Part shown: piece after piece, positions 7,949-8,286 of the stretch
Layout: each line of letters starts with the position of its first letter
Numbering within the stretch: the stretch's first letter is position 1
Origin: JBEKZQ01 sp049509675
GTDB lineage: Bacteria; Planctomycetota; Planctomycetia; Pirellulales; Thermoguttaceae
Length of the DNA: 8,286 bases
Assembly: GCA_049509675.1 (NCBI GenBank)
Contig: JBEKZQ010000285.1
Span: forward strand, 1 to 8,286
Direction of reading: 5' to 3'
Translations under genes and position numbers: made by a program
The notes under the pieces: model-generated
What the model was told of the DNA's origin: nothing
Seen by the model: only the letters and a program-made list of their open reading frames with translations
Database searches by the model: none

Positions 7949-7970
7949 GCCAACCCACCCGGGAGATCGC

Positions 7971-7998
7971 TTGCAAACTTCGCTCCGCGAGCTATACT
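7971..7998 (+). promoter_or_regulatory. Sigma70-like promoter after the exonuclease gene
   Basis: TTGCAA (7971-7976, 4 of 6) is separated by 16 nt from TATACT (7993-7998, 5 of 6), predicting a transcript start near 8005. It starts 22 nt after the exonuclease stop. The spacer contains a small inverted repeat, GCTC CGC GAGC (7982-7992), which could be an operator half or chance. Its value comes from the structured, terminated region immediately downstream. Confidence 0.4.
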
Positions 7999-8004
7999 TT
8001 CAGT

Positions 8005-8137
8005 GTTGGAGCGGTTTGAGCGGTTGCCTCACCGACGCCGCACCCAACAGGGACACCGCACGAGGCGTCAGGCGTTTTTCCCGCGGTGAGAGCCTGTGGC
8101 ACGCAGATACCTGACATGCACGCCATGGGCTTTTTTT
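8005..8137 (+). ncRNA. Candidate structured small RNA or leader, about 133 nt
   Basis: The region begins at the start predicted from the promoter at 7971-7998 and ends in a strong terminator. Visible pairing: CTCACCG (8028-8034) with CGGTGAG (8084-8090); enclosed within it ACGCC (8035-8039) with GGCGT (8064-8068), itself enclosing CCC AACA GGG (8043-8052). An outward extension of the first stem (8020-8027 with 8092-8097, including two G-U pairs and bulges) would compete with the terminator stem. The 5' part contains a direct repeat, GAGCGGTT at 8009-8016 and 8018-8025. I could not match it to 6S, SRP, tmRNA, RNase P or a common riboswitch. It might instead be the long 3' UTR of the exonuclease mRNA. 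No convincing open frame covers it. Confidence 0.4.
8091..8137 (+). terminator. Rho-independent terminator
   Basis: AGCCTGTGGC (8091-8100) pairs over all ten positions with GCCATGGGCT (8122-8131), including two G-U pairs in the middle. A 2x2 internal loop and a further GCA/TGC pairing (8103-8105 with 8117-8119) close an 11-nt loop. The stem runs directly into seven T residues (8131-8137). It would end either the candidate small RNA or read-through transcripts from the exonuclease gene. Confidence 0.75.
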
Positions 8138-8159
8138 CTGCGCTGGCCCAAAAACCGTC

Positions 8160-8188
8160 TTGACGCCCGCCGCTGCCGAAAATATACA
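8160..8188 (+). promoter_or_regulatory. Sigma70-like promoter upstream of the second hairpin repeat
   Basis: TTGACG (8160-8165, 5 of 6) is followed after exactly 17 nt by TATACA (8183-8188, 4 of 6). It lies just past the terminator, as expected for a new transcription unit, and an AGGAG stands at 8199-8203. However, the hairpin repeat begins at 8216 and no start codon with an open frame follows inside the window, so any target gene lies beyond it or has been interrupted. Confidence 0.4.
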
Positions 8189-8215
8189 GGCGTATAGCAG
8201 GAGAATTGTAAAGTC

Positions 8216-8286
8216 GGGGTCTGGTCCATTTTTCGGCTGATAGGATTAACCATTTGACCGGACTCTTGACCGAAAACATGGACCTG
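8216..8286 (+). repeat. Hairpin repeat (MITE/REP-like), copy 2, cut by the window end
   Basis: The left arm GGGGTCTGGTCCATTTTTCGG (8216-8236) and right arm CCGAAAACATGGACCTG (8270-8286) form the same imperfect hairpin as copy 1, in the opposite orientation. The reverse complement of the right arm is identical to copy 1 positions 5640-5656 (17 of 17), and that of the left arm to 5689-5704 over its inner 16 bases. The 33-nt loop shows no similarity to the loop of copy 1. The unit is incomplete here. Confidence 0.8.

Noticed and set aside
8005..8137. 6S RNA
   Set aside because: The region has a separate terminator hairpin and short nested stems. It lacks one long rod with a central bubble, and its 5' and 3' ends do not pair with each other convincingly.
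7992..8279. 95-codon minus-strand frame in the 3' intergenic region
   Set aside because: It starts inside the hairpin repeat and runs through the terminator stem and the promoter-like sequence. There is no ribosome site, and its composition tracks the RNA structure.

Overview
The window is GC-rich and gene-dense, and it looks like chromosomal DNA of a member of the Planctomycetota, probably a Pirellula-like lineage. The evidence is an adjacent DUF1592-family (planctomycete-type cytochrome c) gene and DUF1552 gene, a large secreted DUF5107/TPR protein, and a short palindrome that I associate with planctomycete intergenic DNA. The exact taxon is an inference. All four protein genes belong to recognisable families.

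Layout. Positions 37-3348 (minus strand) encode an exported DUF5107 beta-sandwich protein with a long TPR tail. A 324-bp divergent spacer (3349-3672) holds two copies of a palindromic repeat, a fair promoter for the plus strand and a weak one for the minus strand. On the plus strand, 3673-5730 encodes a multidomain DUF1587/1595/1592/1588/1585 protein with two CxxCH motifs. It is followed 10 nt later by a Tat-exported DUF1552 protein (5741-7072), and after another 63 nt by a stand-alone DnaQ-fold 3'-5' exonuclease (7136-7948). The last 338 bp contain no convincing protein gene. They hold a promoter-like sequence, a structured stretch ending in a strong Rho-independent terminator (candidate small RNA or leader), a second promoter-like sequence, and the start of a hairpin repeat that runs off the window.

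How the genes work together. The DUF1592 and DUF1552 genes are almost certainly one transcription unit. Both products are exported, and this pairing recurs in planctomycetes, where its biochemistry is unresolved. Divergent transcription from the DUF5107/TPR gene leaves room for shared control but does not prove a functional link. The exonuclease looks like an unrelated DNA-metabolism gene.

The most notable non-genic signal is a hairpin repeat present twice in opposite orientation (about 5598-5710 and 8216-8286+). Its two arms differ from each other, yet each arm is identical between copies over 16-17 bases, while the loops are unrelated. The first copy appears to have inserted into the 3' end of the DUF1592 gene, shifting the frame and replacing the native C-terminus and stop codon. 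The second most notable is the structured, terminated RNA candidate at 8005-8137. I did not find a wholly new protein system.
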